Shown here: positions 17,449 to 25,327 of the stretch, piece after piece | Position numbering within the stretch: the first letter of the stretch is position 1 | Layout: each line of letters begins with the position of its first letter | Notes under the pieces: generated by a model | The model's database searches: none | Seen by the model: only the letters and a program-made list of their open reading frames with translations | What the model was told of the DNA's origin: nothing | Assembly (NCBI GenBank): GCA_958402795.1 | Contig: CATXUX010000004.1 | Location: forward strand, 1 to 64,000 | Source: an uncultured Lachnospiraceae bacterium | GTDB taxonomy: Bacteria > Bacillota > Clostridia > Lachnospirales > Lachnospiraceae | Reading direction: 5' to 3' | Length of the DNA: 64,000 nucleotides | Program-made: the position numbers and the translations under genes

Positions 17449-18249
17449 GTGGAGAATGAGAAAAGAAAGCAGATTACATACGCGGTGCTGGCACTGGTCA
17501 TTTTATGCGCGGCGCTGGCGTTTGGATTAGGGCAGATGGAAGACAGCAGCGAGGAAATTCCTGAGGCACAGCCGCTGGAGGCGACATTTACAGAAGATGC
17601 AGAGGGAGATGGTGCGGAAGTCATGGACAGTGAGATTCCTGAAGCATACACGATGGAATCCTTTCCGATCATCCTGCAGATACCGGAACTTCCGACGGGG
17701 TGTGAGGTGACAGCACTGACTATGGTTCTGCAGTATTATGGCTTTGATGTGGAGAAAACGACAATGGCGGCAGAATACCTGCCGACAGTAGATGAAATGT
17801 TTTATTACGGGGAGGATGGAACTCTTTATGGAACGGATCTGCAGCAGTATTTTATCGGGAATCCATTTACAGAAGACGGGGTAGTGTGCGGAACCGGGGC
17901 AATCGTGACGGCGGCAGATACCTACTTGAACGATCAGGGAAGTGATATGCAGGCGATAGATCTGACCGGTTCATCTCCGGAAGAACTATACGGACTGGTG
18001 AGCCAGGATATTCCTGTGATCGTGTGGGTTACGATCGGGATGGCGGATCGGGAAGTGAACGGAAGCTGGTATACAGAAGACGGAACGTATATCGACTGGA
18101 GTACGAGCGACCACGGCGCTGTCCTGATCGGATATTCGGAGGATCTGGTTACGATCGCAGATCCCATTTCCGGAGAGACAGAATATGACAGAGAACAGTT
18201 TGAATCGGTATTTGAATCCCGCTCCTGTCAGTGCGTGATTCTGGAATAA
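17449..18249 (+). CDS. C39-like peptidase family protein, membrane-anchored
   Basis: A 266-residue protein. A single N-terminal hydrophobic segment (ITYAVLALVILCAALAF) acts as anchor or uncleaved signal; an acidic linker follows to about residue 65. The rest is a papain-like peptidase_C39_2 domain with the Cys motif LPTGCEVTALTMVLQYYG and the His motif SDHGAVLIGYS followed by IADP. Such extracellular domains are widespread in Firmicutes with unknown substrates. The start is a GTG at 17449 after TAAGGAG; it stands alone between two transcription units. Confidence 0.85.
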   Translation: MENEKRKQITYAVLALVILCAALAFGLGQMEDSSEEIPEAQPLEATFTEDAEGDGAEVMDSEIPEAYTMESFPIILQIPELPTGCEVTALTMVLQYYGFDVEKTTMAAEYLPTVDEMFYYGEDGTLYGTDLQQYFIGNPFTEDGVVCGTGAIVTAADTYLNDQGSDMQAIDLTGSSPEELYGLVSQDIPVIVWVTIGMADREVNGSWYTEDGTYIDWSTSDHGAVLIGYSEDLVTIADPISGETEYDREQFESVFESRSCQCVILE

Positions 18250-18301
18250 TCAATGATGTTATATGATCCGTCTTTTTTGAACATTGCGGGAAAAGAGTAC
18301 G

Positions 18302-18330
18302 TTGAAATCGTCGTGTCGATGCAGTATACT
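18302..18330 (+). promoter_or_regulatory. Promoter of the PfkB kinase gene
   Basis: TTGAAA (18302-18307), 17 bp, TATACT (18325-18330). Confidence 0.65.
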
Positions 18331-18367
18331 AGTGGCAAAGAAGCAAGAATGTGGAGGGAGCAAAAGA

Positions 18368-19327
18368 ATGGATAAGAGATTTGATGTGATCGCAATGGGC
18401 GAACTTCTGGTTGATTTTACGATGAGCGGAACGAGCAGTCAGGGAAACAATGTGTTTGAAGCGTGTCCGGGCGGTGCGCCATGCAATGTACTCGCACTGT
18501 TGAATAAGATGGGGAAGAAAACGGCATTTTTCGGAAAGGTCGGGAAGGATCAGTTCGGGACAATGCTGCGCAGTACGGTCGAGGAAGCCGGGATTGATGT
18601 GTCTCATCTGCTGACGGATGATGAGGTCAATACGACACTGGCATTTGTACATACGTTTCCGGACGGGGACCGCGAGTTTTCTTTCTACCGCAATCCGGGA
18701 GCGGATATGATGCTGACAGAGGACGAGGTGGATGAGGAATTCCTTGCGCAGGCGAGATTGTTCCATTTCGGGACGCTGTCTATGACACATGACGGCGTGC
18801 GGGCCGCAACAAAAAAAGCACTGCAGACGGCGAAAGAAAAGGGACTATTGGTTTCCTTTGATCCGAATCTGCGTCCGCCGCTCTGGAGTTCCCTTGAACT
18901 GGCGAAAGAACAGATGGAATATGGGTTCCAAAACTGTGATATTCTGAAGATTTCGGACAATGAGATCCAGTTTGTGAGCGGAAAAGAAGATTATGACGAA
19001 GGAATCCGGTATCTGCAGGAGACGTATCATATTCCACTGATCCTGCTGACGATGGGAAAAGACGGAAGCCGGGCATATTATAAAGATCTGCGAGTGGAAC
19101 GGGCAGGATTTTCGTGTAAGACGATCGAAACGACCGGTGCGGGGGATACGTTCTGCGGAAGCTCTCTGAATTATCTGCTGGATCATGATTTTGAAAATCT
19201 GACGGAAACGGAACTGGGCGAGATGCTTACTTTTGCCAACGCAGCGGCGGCAATCGTCACCACACGTAAAGGCGCGATCAAGGCAATGCCGGAGAGGGAA
19301 GAGGTTGAAGCACTGATCCGCTCCTAG
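18368..19327 (+). CDS. PfkB-family carbohydrate kinase, probably fructokinase
   Basis: A 319-residue ribokinase-like sugar kinase. Family marks: GELLVDF near the start, substrate patch GGAPCNVLALLNKMGKKTAFFGKVGKDQFG, the block SFDPNLRP, and the catalytic/anion-hole motif TGAGDTFCG. The N-terminal FEACPGGAPCNV pattern is that of bacterial fructokinases (ScrK type), which would use fructose freed from sucrose or raffinose sugars by enzymes further right. A KDG kinase role is possible but the C-terminus lacks the GRVQR ending of that group. ATG at 18368 follows GGAGGGAG. Confidence 0.85.
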   Translation: MDKRFDVIAMGELLVDFTMSGTSSQGNNVFEACPGGAPCNVLALLNKMGKKTAFFGKVGKDQFGTMLRSTVEEAGIDVSHLLTDDEVNTTLAFVHTFPDGDREFSFYRNPGADMMLTEDEVDEEFLAQARLFHFGTLSMTHDGVRAATKKALQTAKEKGLLVSFDPNLRPPLWSSLELAKEQMEYGFQNCDILKISDNEIQFVSGKEDYDEGIRYLQETYHIPLILLTMGKDGSRAYYKDLRVERAGFSCKTIETTGAGDTFCGSSLNYLLDHDFENLTETELGEMLTFANAAAAIVTTRKGAIKAMPEREEVEALIRS

Positions 19328-19357
19328 GTCTGCGTCTCCGGCAATTGTATAAAACGT

Positions 19358-19425
19358 GAAAAAACCATGGATACGGTCTGCATATAGACATTTAGATTAT
19401 GTGATTGTGTCCATGGTTTTTCATT
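19358..19425. terminator. Bidirectional terminator between kinase and dehydrogenase genes
   Basis: GAAAAACCATGGATAC pairs with GTGTCCATGGTTTTTC (one mismatch), flanked by As on the left and Ts on the right, so it can end both converging transcripts. Confidence 0.85.
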
Positions 19426-19493
19426 TTCCGTTTTTTAATTTTTTTCTCGTGAACATAAGGTCGGGCAGATGTGCTTACATCAGGCGCTTTGGC

Positions 19494-20486
19494 TTAGAGT
19501 CCGTTTACAACACAGTCCGGGCGTTCGCCGGATTTTATTTTTTGCACATTCTGCCACATCCGGGTATGCATGTTCTGAAAACAGCCTGCAGAGACGCCTC
19601 CGATATGCGGGGAAAACAGAATCCGGTAAGGATGTTCTTTTGCGAAGCATACGAGCGGATTGTCGGTCTGAACCGGTTCGGGAGACAGCGCATCAAGTCC
19701 TGCGCCTTTGAGGTGACCCCAATCCAGCGCCCGGCACAGCGCTTCCTGATCGACCAGTTCCCCGCGGGAGGTATTGACCAGATATGCACCGTCTTTCATC
19801 ATGGAGAGTGTATCTGCATTCATCAAATGAACCGTTTCCGGGGTGACGGCGGCGTGGAGGCTCACGATATCACACGCGGGAAGCAGTTCTTCCAGCGGAA
19901 GATACGTGACGTGATACTGGCATTCCATTTCAGCAGATTTTCTGTGCGGACTGTAATAGTAGCATTTGCAGCCGAAGGCATATAAAAGCTGTGCAGTGGC
20001 TTTCGCAATATTTCCAAAACCGACCAGTCCGACCGTACAGTTGCCGAGATCGGCAAAGCCGCTGACCATACGCTCTTCCTTGATCTGAATCTGCCGCCCG
20101 TCGAGAACTGCGTCGTGACCTTCTTCTACAAACCGTAGAACTCCAAGCATCAGCAGAATGGTCTGCTCTGCGACGGAGTGTGCATTCGCCCCGTTGTTGT
20201 TGCAGACGTAGACGCCGCTCTCGGCGGCAGCCTGAATATCAATCTTGTTGAAAGCAACGCCCTCGGAGTGGATCAGCTTCAGATTCGGCATCTGTCGGAT
20301 CAGACTTCCGCTGACCTCTGCGATCGCGTCTGCGAGGATTACATCCGCATCTGCGGCGGCGTCAAGGAGTTCTTCGTCAGACGTACCCAAAGGACAGTAA
20401 ACCACCTCGCATTGCCGGACGATATCCAGATCAGGCATGAATTTTTCATAACGTTCCCGATTTGCAATTACTAATACTTTCATCAT
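19494..20486 (-). CDS. D-isomer-specific 2-hydroxyacid dehydrogenase
   Basis: A 330-residue NAD-dependent dehydrogenase of the D-lactate/phosphoglycerate dehydrogenase superfamily. The Rossmann motif is VGLVGFGNIAKATAQLL (about 150-165); the catalytic Arg is in NTSRGELVDQEAL, Glu in SPEPVQ and His in FSPHIGG. Two ATGs stand in tandem at the start behind AAAGG. The substrate cannot be read from sequence; hydroxypyruvate/glyoxylate or phosphoglycerate-like acids are typical. The gene is alone on its strand except for the upstream YmaF-like gene, which has its own terminator. Confidence 0.88.
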   Translation of the reverse strand: MMKVLVIANRERYEKFMPDLDIVRQCEVVYCPLGTSDEELLDAAADADVILADAIAEVSGSLIRQMPNLKLIHSEGVAFNKIDIQAAAESGVYVCNNNGANAHSVAEQTILLMLGVLRFVEEGHDAVLDGRQIQIKEERMVSGFADLGNCTVGLVGFGNIAKATAQLLYAFGCKCYYYSPHRKSAEMECQYHVTYLPLEELLPACDIVSLHAAVTPETVHLMNADTLSMMKDGAYLVNTSRGELVDQEALCRALDWGHLKGAGLDALSPEPVQTDNPLVCFAKEHPYRILFSPHIGGVSAGCFQNMHTRMWQNVQKIKSGERPDCVVNGL

Positions 20487-20554
20487 ATCAGAACCTTTCC
20501 ATTTGTGAATTACCTATAGTTTACTATAGAGAAAGAAAAAAAGGAAGAAAGAAT

Positions 20555-20584
20555 TTGTGCCCCTGCCATATGACAGAGACACAA
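20555..20584 (-). terminator. Probable terminator after the YmaF-like gene
   Basis: TTGTG...CACAA with an imperfect inner stem; on the minus strand a T-rich tract follows. The motif CTATAGTTTACTATAG lies just to the left, in the promoter region of the dehydrogenase. Confidence 0.45.
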
Positions 20585-20615
20585 TGTTACATGTCACGAG
20601 AAATAAAGAGACCGC

Positions 20616-20978
20616 TTATTTTTTGCATTCGAAGTCCAATGGACTGTCGATCAGCGATGCAGCCTGGAACTGGTGACGGTGTCCGTCTTCTTCATCGGTA
20701 AATGCTTTCGCGAAATGCACGTGCTTTCCGCCGCCTACATCGATAGCAGGGGAGGATTTCCCACAAAATTCGTGGAAATGTCCGTCTGAGAAGTCCGTGC
20801 GGAACTTTACTTCATGCACATGGCTTTTCCCTATCGGGATTGCCTCGCCCGATACTGTGGCAAATCGATGATTGTGGCATTCATCGCATTCCTGCTTGAC
20901 AGCGGTACTCCCGATAAATTCGTGTACATGACGCTGCGGTTCGCAGCCGCACTGTGGATTCATATCTTGATTATTCAT
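20616..20978 (-). CDS. YmaF-family His-rich protein
   Basis: A 120-residue protein with repeated paired histidines (RHVHEF, HVHEV, HFHEF, HVHFA, HRHQF) and three Cys pairs in the N-terminal third (CGCE, CDEC). This is the pattern of the YmaF family, small proteins of unknown function found in spore formers. The spaced His pairs suggest metal binding. It has no partner gene in the window: the tmRNA gene lies on the same strand upstream and has its own terminator. The assignment is by pattern, the metal role is inferred. Confidence 0.75.
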   Translation of the reverse strand: MNNQDMNPQCGCEPQRHVHEFIGSTAVKQECDECHNHRFATVSGEAIPIGKSHVHEVKFRTDFSDGHFHEFCGKSSPAIDVGGGKHVHFAKAFTDEEDGHRHQFQAASLIDSPLDFECKK

Positions 20979-21068
20979 GATTAGAACCTTTCATATTTGA
21001 GATTACAATATCATAATATGTACGTTCAGTAAAAATGTGTATAGAGCTGATAAGTCATAGAGAAAGTG

Positions 21069-21102
21069 AAAAAAGGGAAACAGCGTGTTTACGCTGTTCC
21101 CC
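21069..21102 (-). terminator. Terminator of the tmRNA gene
   Basis: On the minus strand GGGGAACAGCGT pairs with ACGCTGTTTCCC, followed by TTTTTT. Confidence 0.9.
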
Positions 21103-21108
21103 AAAACA

Positions 21109-21450
21109 TGGACCTGGCGGGAATCGAACCCGCGTCCAAAAACCCATCCCATGTACTTCTACTATCATAGTCCGTTCTTTTTCATTCCCTCTGCCGCACG
21201 GGAACGAACACCCTTACGGTTTTAGTAGCTTCATATTACGCCTGCCGGTTCAAAGCTTTGCCGGTATCGTTTCCCGCATGGTCGATGCCAGACTCCCAGG
21301 GTGCGGGTGCCCCGGGACTGACATGCAGCATTTAGGCTGCAGCTAATTCGTAATTGTCGTTAGCGTTTAATTTTAAGTTTGCGATTTGACGCATCTGCCT
21401 GCGGATAGCTTCTCCATCTTCAGAATCCCTGTCGAAACCAGTACAAGCCC
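21109..21450 (-). ncRNA. ssrA: tmRNA (transfer-messenger RNA)
   Basis: The minus strand shows both ends of the tRNA-like domain: 5' GGGCTTGTACTGGTTTCGACAG and 3' CGGGTTCGATTCCCG followed by CAGGTCCA. The 5' GGGCTTG pairs with 3' CAGGTCC with two G-U pairs. The tag frame resumes at GCA and reads ANLKLNANDNYELAAA then TAA, near 21340-21390. The genome does not encode the final CCA, so it must be added after processing. About 340 nt, the usual size. Confidence 0.95.
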
Positions 21451-21492
21451 TCAATATGGAATGCAGGATGCCAATGTTCTCCTGCACCCTTA

Positions 21493-21521
21493 TTCTAAAA
21501 AACAGAAGCAAAAAAGTCAAG
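21493..21521 (-). promoter_or_regulatory. tmRNA promoter
   Basis: Minus strand TTGACT (21516-21521), 17 bp, TAGAAT (21493-21498). The start would lie about 35 nt before the mature 5' end, which fits RNase P trimming. Confidence 0.75.
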
Positions 21522-21581
21522 AGAAAAATTCACCTTGCAAAATATTTTGGCAGCTTCTTCTATTTTCTTCTATTTTGGGGG

Positions 21582-21609
21582 TTGATTTGTTACAAAAAAA
21601 CAGTACAAT
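21582..21609 (+). promoter_or_regulatory. Candidate trxA promoter
   Basis: TTGATT (21582-21587), 16 bp, TACAAT (21604-21609), about 100 bp before trxA and divergent from the tmRNA promoter. Confidence 0.6.
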
Positions 21610-21706
21610 GAAACTGGAAGGCGAAAGGCCGGACAAAATGCCTGCGGACGATGCGAAAGCGTCTGTCCCCGGCGGGATGACAAAGCACGGATAAGGAGGA
21701 ACGGTT

Positions 21707-22015
21707 ATGGCAGTAGTAAAGCTTACAACGGATAACTTTGATCAGGAGGTACTGCAGTCAGAGGAAAAGGTACTGGTTGATTTTTATGCAGACTGGTGCG
21801 GCCCGTGCCAGATGATGGCTCCGGTCATTGAGGAGATCGCAGGAGAGGTTACAGGTGTCAAGGTCGGGAAACTCAATATTGATGAGAACATGGAGATCGC
21901 GCAGCGCTATGGCGTGATGAGCATTCCGACGTTTATTGTGTTTGAGAACGGAGAAGTGGCGGCAAAGGATCTGGGCGCACAGCCGAAAGAAGCGATTTTG
22001 AAAATGCTGCAGTAA
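21707..22015 (+). CDS. trxA: Thioredoxin
   Basis: A 102-residue thioredoxin with the redox site W30-C31-G-P-C34 in VDFYADWCGPCQMMAP and the cis-proline block SIPTFIVFENGE. It passes electrons from thioredoxin reductase to target disulfides in the cytoplasm. No reductase gene is adjacent. AAGGAGG precedes the ATG. The following small gene starts 35 bp later and may be co-transcribed. Confidence 0.96.
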   Translation: MAVVKLTTDNFDQEVLQSEEKVLVDFYADWCGPCQMMAPVIEEIAGEVTGVKVGKLNIDENMEIAQRYGVMSIPTFIVFENGEVAAKDLGAQPKEAILKMLQ

Positions 22016-22050
22016 CAAAGTGACGGATACAGAAGAGGATACAAAAAGAT

Positions 22051-22431
22051 ATGGCGGCACAGAGTATAGATCTGGAAGAACAGCGGCAGGAAGCCACAGA
22101 AAGCCTGCGTATTCTGACACAGCGGGAGATTGACAGCGGGAGCAAAGCGGCTTCTGGTGAAGCTGTGCAAAAGGTGTGGGAGACACTGCAGTTGTTTCAG
22201 GAATCTTCTTTTTATACGGTAAAGAATCTGGAATTTCATTACTATATAAAAGGAAATGAGATGTTTGTTGACAGAAAAGAGAAAACGATTACAAAAGCCT
22301 CTGTGGCGAAAGCGTACGGTACGTTGATCTCTCTGAAACGAGAAGATGGCGAAATCAGTGGACCAAAGAAGTTAAACTGCTTTGGAGCAAGCTATCTGTA
22401 TCCGGTCTTTCAGAAAATAGGACTGCTATGA
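22051..22431 (+). CDS. Small protein of unknown function
   Basis: I do not recognise this 126-residue protein. It has an acidic, helical N-terminal third (IDLEEQRQEATESLRILTQ), then a mixed alpha/beta region (SSFYTVKNLEFHYYIKGNEMFV) and a basic middle (RKEKTITKASVAKAYGTL). It is soluble, with one Cys and no metal motif. The layout, with a helix-rich KASVAKAY segment and basic residues, could suit nucleic-acid binding but nothing proves this. It follows trxA closely with a weak AGAGGA ribosome site. Codon use looks like that of its neighbours. Confidence 0.7.
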   Translation: MAAQSIDLEEQRQEATESLRILTQREIDSGSKAASGEAVQKVWETLQLFQESSFYTVKNLEFHYYIKGNEMFVDRKEKTITKASVAKAYGTLISLKREDGEISGPKKLNCFGASYLYPVFQKIGLL

Positions 22432-22488
22432 GGGGGCGTCAAAGTGCGGCGCCTCCTATATGAAAAATAAGACGGAGGTTTTACATAA

Positions 22489-24171
22489 ATGGAAAAAGCA
22501 TGGTGGAAGGAAAGCGTCGTCTATCAGATTTATCCGAGGAGCTTCTGTGACAGCAACGGAGACGGGATCGGTGATCTGAACGGCATTACGGACAGACTGG
22601 ATTATGTAAAGGAACTGGGCGCCAACGTGATCTGGCTTTCGCCGGTCTACAAGTCTCCGAATGCAGACAACGGGTATGATATCAGCGACTACCGTGACAT
22701 CATGGAGGAGTTCGGCACGATGGAAGATTTTGACCGCATGCTCTCCCGTGCGCACGAGCTGGGACTGAAGATCATGATGGATCTGGTGGTAAACCATACG
22801 TCCGACGAGCATCCATGGTTTATAGAAAGCTGCAGCTCAAAGGAAAATCCGTACCGCGATTATTATATCTGGCGGGAGGAAAAGGAAGGAAAGGAGCCGA
22901 ACAACTGGGGCGCGTCCTTTGGCGGATCGGCATGGAAATACGACAAAGAAACCGAGATGTACTATCTTCACCTGTTTGCGGAAAAGCAGCCGGATCTGAA
23001 CTGGGAAAATCCCAGGGTCAGGAAGTCGGTGTTTGATATGATGACGTGGTGGTGCGAGAAAGGAATCGACGGTTTCCGCATGGACGTGATCAGCCTGATC
23101 TCCAAGGAACCCGGACTGCCGGACGGCAGAGTGGGCGAGAGCGGGTACGGGGATTTTACTCCGTATGTGGCGAATGGCCCCCACGTTCATGAATATCTGC
23201 AGGAGATGAACCGGGAGGTACTCTCAAAATACGATCTCATCACGGTGGGCGAGTGCGCAGGTGTTACCGTGGACGAGGCGAAGAAATATGCGTCTGCAAA
23301 AGGAAATGAGCTGAATATGGTATTCCAGTTTGAGCATATGGGACTGGATGAAGGTGTTTATGGAAAGTGGTGCGACAGAAAGGTACAGATTACCGAACTG
23401 AAGCAGATTCTGTCCAAATGGCAGACGGAACTGGAAGGAAAAGCATGGAACAGTCTGTACTGGTGCAATCATGACCAGCCGAGAATCGTATCCCGTCTGG
23501 GCGACGACAGACCTGCGTTCCGGGAAGTCTCGGCAAAGATGCTGGGGACTTGTCTGCATATGCTGCAGGGAACTCCGTATGTATACCAGGGGGAAGAACT
23601 GGGAATGACAAATTATCCGTTCACCTCGGTGGAAGAGTTCCGGGATGTGGAAAGCATCCATGCATATCAGGATTATGCAGAAAGCGGGATTGCCGGAAAA
23701 GAAGAGATGTTCCGCTCGATCGCTTACAAGAGCAGGGACAACGCGCGGACGCCGATGCAGTGGAATGCTTCCGAACATGCAGGATTTACCAGTGGGACGC
23801 CCTGGATTAAAGTAAATCCGAATTATACAGAGATCAATGCAGAAGAACAGCTAGCAAGAGAGGACTCGGTATTCCACTATTACCAGAAGCTGATCGCTCT
23901 GCGCAGGGAGTATGACATCATTGTTTATGGAGACTACCGGCTGCTTCTTCCTGACAGTGAAGAGATTTATGCATATCTGCGTACACGGGGCGACCAGACG
24001 CTGCTTGTCGTCTGCAGCTTCGTGGATCATGATCTGGAATACACCTGCCCGGAAGAACTGGCAGGAAAGGAAGGACAGGTTCTGATCTCGAATTACGGTC
24101 TGGAAAAGGCAGCGCCACAGATCACGTTACGTCCTTATGAGGCAATGGCAGTACTGTTCGAAACGAAATAA
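22489..24171 (+). CDS. Oligo-1,6-glucosidase / alpha-glucosidase, GH13 subfamily 31
   Basis: A 560-residue cytoplasmic GH13 enzyme that hydrolyses terminal alpha-glucosyl links. The start WWKESVVYQIYPRSF and region NGDGIGDLNGI are typical of subfamily 31. Catalytic residues: nucleophile D199 in FRMDV, acid/base E255 in TVGEC, and D329 in NHDQPR. The residue after the nucleophile is Val (V200), which in studied enzymes of this group goes with alpha-1,6 (isomaltose-type) preference. It ends 11 bp before the convergent AraC gene. The substrate would be isomalto-oligosaccharides or dextrin stubs. Confidence 0.92.
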   Translation: MEKAWWKESVVYQIYPRSFCDSNGDGIGDLNGITDRLDYVKELGANVIWLSPVYKSPNADNGYDISDYRDIMEEFGTMEDFDRMLSRAHELGLKIMMDLVVNHTSDEHPWFIESCSSKENPYRDYYIWREEKEGKEPNNWGASFGGSAWKYDKETEMYYLHLFAEKQPDLNWENPRVRKSVFDMMTWWCEKGIDGFRMDVISLISKEPGLPDGRVGESGYGDFTPYVANGPHVHEYLQEMNREVLSKYDLITVGECAGVTVDEAKKYASAKGNELNMVFQFEHMGLDEGVYGKWCDRKVQITELKQILSKWQTELEGKAWNSLYWCNHDQPRIVSRLGDDRPAFREVSAKMLGTCLHMLQGTPYVYQGEELGMTNYPFTSVEEFRDVESIHAYQDYAESGIAGKEEMFRSIAYKSRDNARTPMQWNASEHAGFTSGTPWIKVNPNYTEINAEEQLAREDSVFHYYQKLIALRREYDIIVYGDYRLLLPDSEEIYAYLRTRGDQTLLVVCSFVDHDLEYTCPEELAGKEGQVLISNYGLEKAAPQITLRPYEAMAVLFETK

Positions 24172-24182
24172 GAAACTTCTTT

Positions 24183-25031
24183 TTATGCATAAAAGTTTTC
24201 TTTTCTCCATTCGCGGGGGGATACACCGTAGATGTTTTTAAAGGCTCTGGAAAAATGGAGCTGGTTCGGGTATCCCACTGCATTTCCGATATCCCCGATG
24301 CTCAATTTGGTCAGCTTCAGCAGTTCCGCCGCCTTTGTCATACGGTAATTCAGCAGAAATTCCTGCGGGGACTTTCCCGTCCCGTTCTTGAAAATCTTGC
24401 CGAAGTAACTGCGGTTGAGTCCGCACACATTGGCAATATCTTCCACAGAAATATCATTCTGAAAGTTGTTTTCTATAAATACAAGTGCCTCATGGATATA
24501 AAAATCCTGCAGTTTGCTTCCCTTAGACACTTTCATCGTAGCCGCCGAGCGGGTAAGGGCGTCAATGAACAGGTAGAGATGACCGATCAGGTGAAACGGA
24601 GAGGCGTCTTTGTGCTCTACGATGTAGTTCATCTCGTCTTTCATCGTCTCCCGGAGCTCCCGGGAACGGACGCGGTATACCGGGTTATCCTGCGTGAGTC
24701 CGGCGATTTCCAGCGCTTCTTTCGCGCGTAATCCGTCAAATTCAAGCCATACGTATTCCCAGGGAAGTTCCCGGTCGGCAATATAGGTTGTGATCTGTCC
24801 CGGGAAAATCATGAATCCCTGTCCGCTTTTGATCTGATATTCATGCGTAACACCTCTGGAGTCATCGGCAAACAGTGTTCCGGTTCCGGTCGATACATAG
24901 TGGAACAGATAGTGGTTCCGGCTTGCCGGACCAAAGGAATGCGCGGGGTGGCACTGTTCCCGTCCGAACTGGTATAATCCGAGATCAACAAAATTTTCAT
25001 TTGGAAAAACCGAAAAAATCAAATCACTCAT
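24183..25031 (-). CDS. AraC-family regulator of the raffinose-type operon
   Basis: A 282-residue AraC/MsmR-type regulator. The N-terminal cupin (SRNHYLFHYVSTGTGTLF, SGQGFMIFPGQITTYIAD) senses the sugar; the C-terminal domain has two helix-turn-helix motifs (VEDIANVCGLNRSYFGKIFK and IGDIGNAVGYPNQLHFSRAFK) and the signature GVSPREWR. It is divergent from the ABC transporter-alpha-galactosidase operon, with a perfect 17-bp inverted repeat between them, so it is probably that operon's activator. I took the ATG at 25031 because GGAGG stands 9 bp before it; a longer frame to 25109 has no such site. Confidence 0.9.
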   Translation of the reverse strand: MSDLIFSVFPNENFVDLGLYQFGREQCHPAHSFGPASRNHYLFHYVSTGTGTLFADDSRGVTHEYQIKSGQGFMIFPGQITTYIADRELPWEYVWLEFDGLRAKEALEIAGLTQDNPVYRVRSRELRETMKDEMNYIVEHKDASPFHLIGHLYLFIDALTRSAATMKVSKGSKLQDFYIHEALVFIENNFQNDISVEDIANVCGLNRSYFGKIFKNGTGKSPQEFLLNYRMTKAAELLKLTKLSIGDIGNAVGYPNQLHFSRAFKNIYGVSPREWRKENFYA

Positions 25032-25169
25032 GCTGAAAATCCTCCGTAAACTCATTTTCCCAGAAACACAGAGCAGCCATGTGCCTGGCAGAGTTAGTTT
25101 ACCACGCACAGAAAGAGACCGTCAACCAGAAACGACGGGATATATAGAAAACAGAAGTTTTTGAGGAAT

Positions 25170-25224
25170 ATACCATAATGCGACATGACTTGATGCTATC
25201 CATAGAAATGTCGCATTATGGTAT
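25170..25224. promoter_or_regulatory. Perfect 17-bp inverted repeat, probable AraC-family operator
   Basis: ATACCATAATGCGACAT (25170-25186) is repeated exactly inverted as ATGTCGCATTATGGTAT (25208-25224) with a 21-bp spacer. It lies upstream of the promoter of the ABC operon, whose -10 TATAAT is at 25269-25274 while no good -35 is present, as expected for an activator-dependent promoter. Confidence 0.85.
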
Positions 25225-25327
25225 GAAAATGGAAAAATACGGATATTTATAAACGCATTAAGGCATGTTATAATCCTTCTGCAAGAAACATAAACGAGAA
25301 TATTTGAAAGGAAGGAGACAAAATGCG

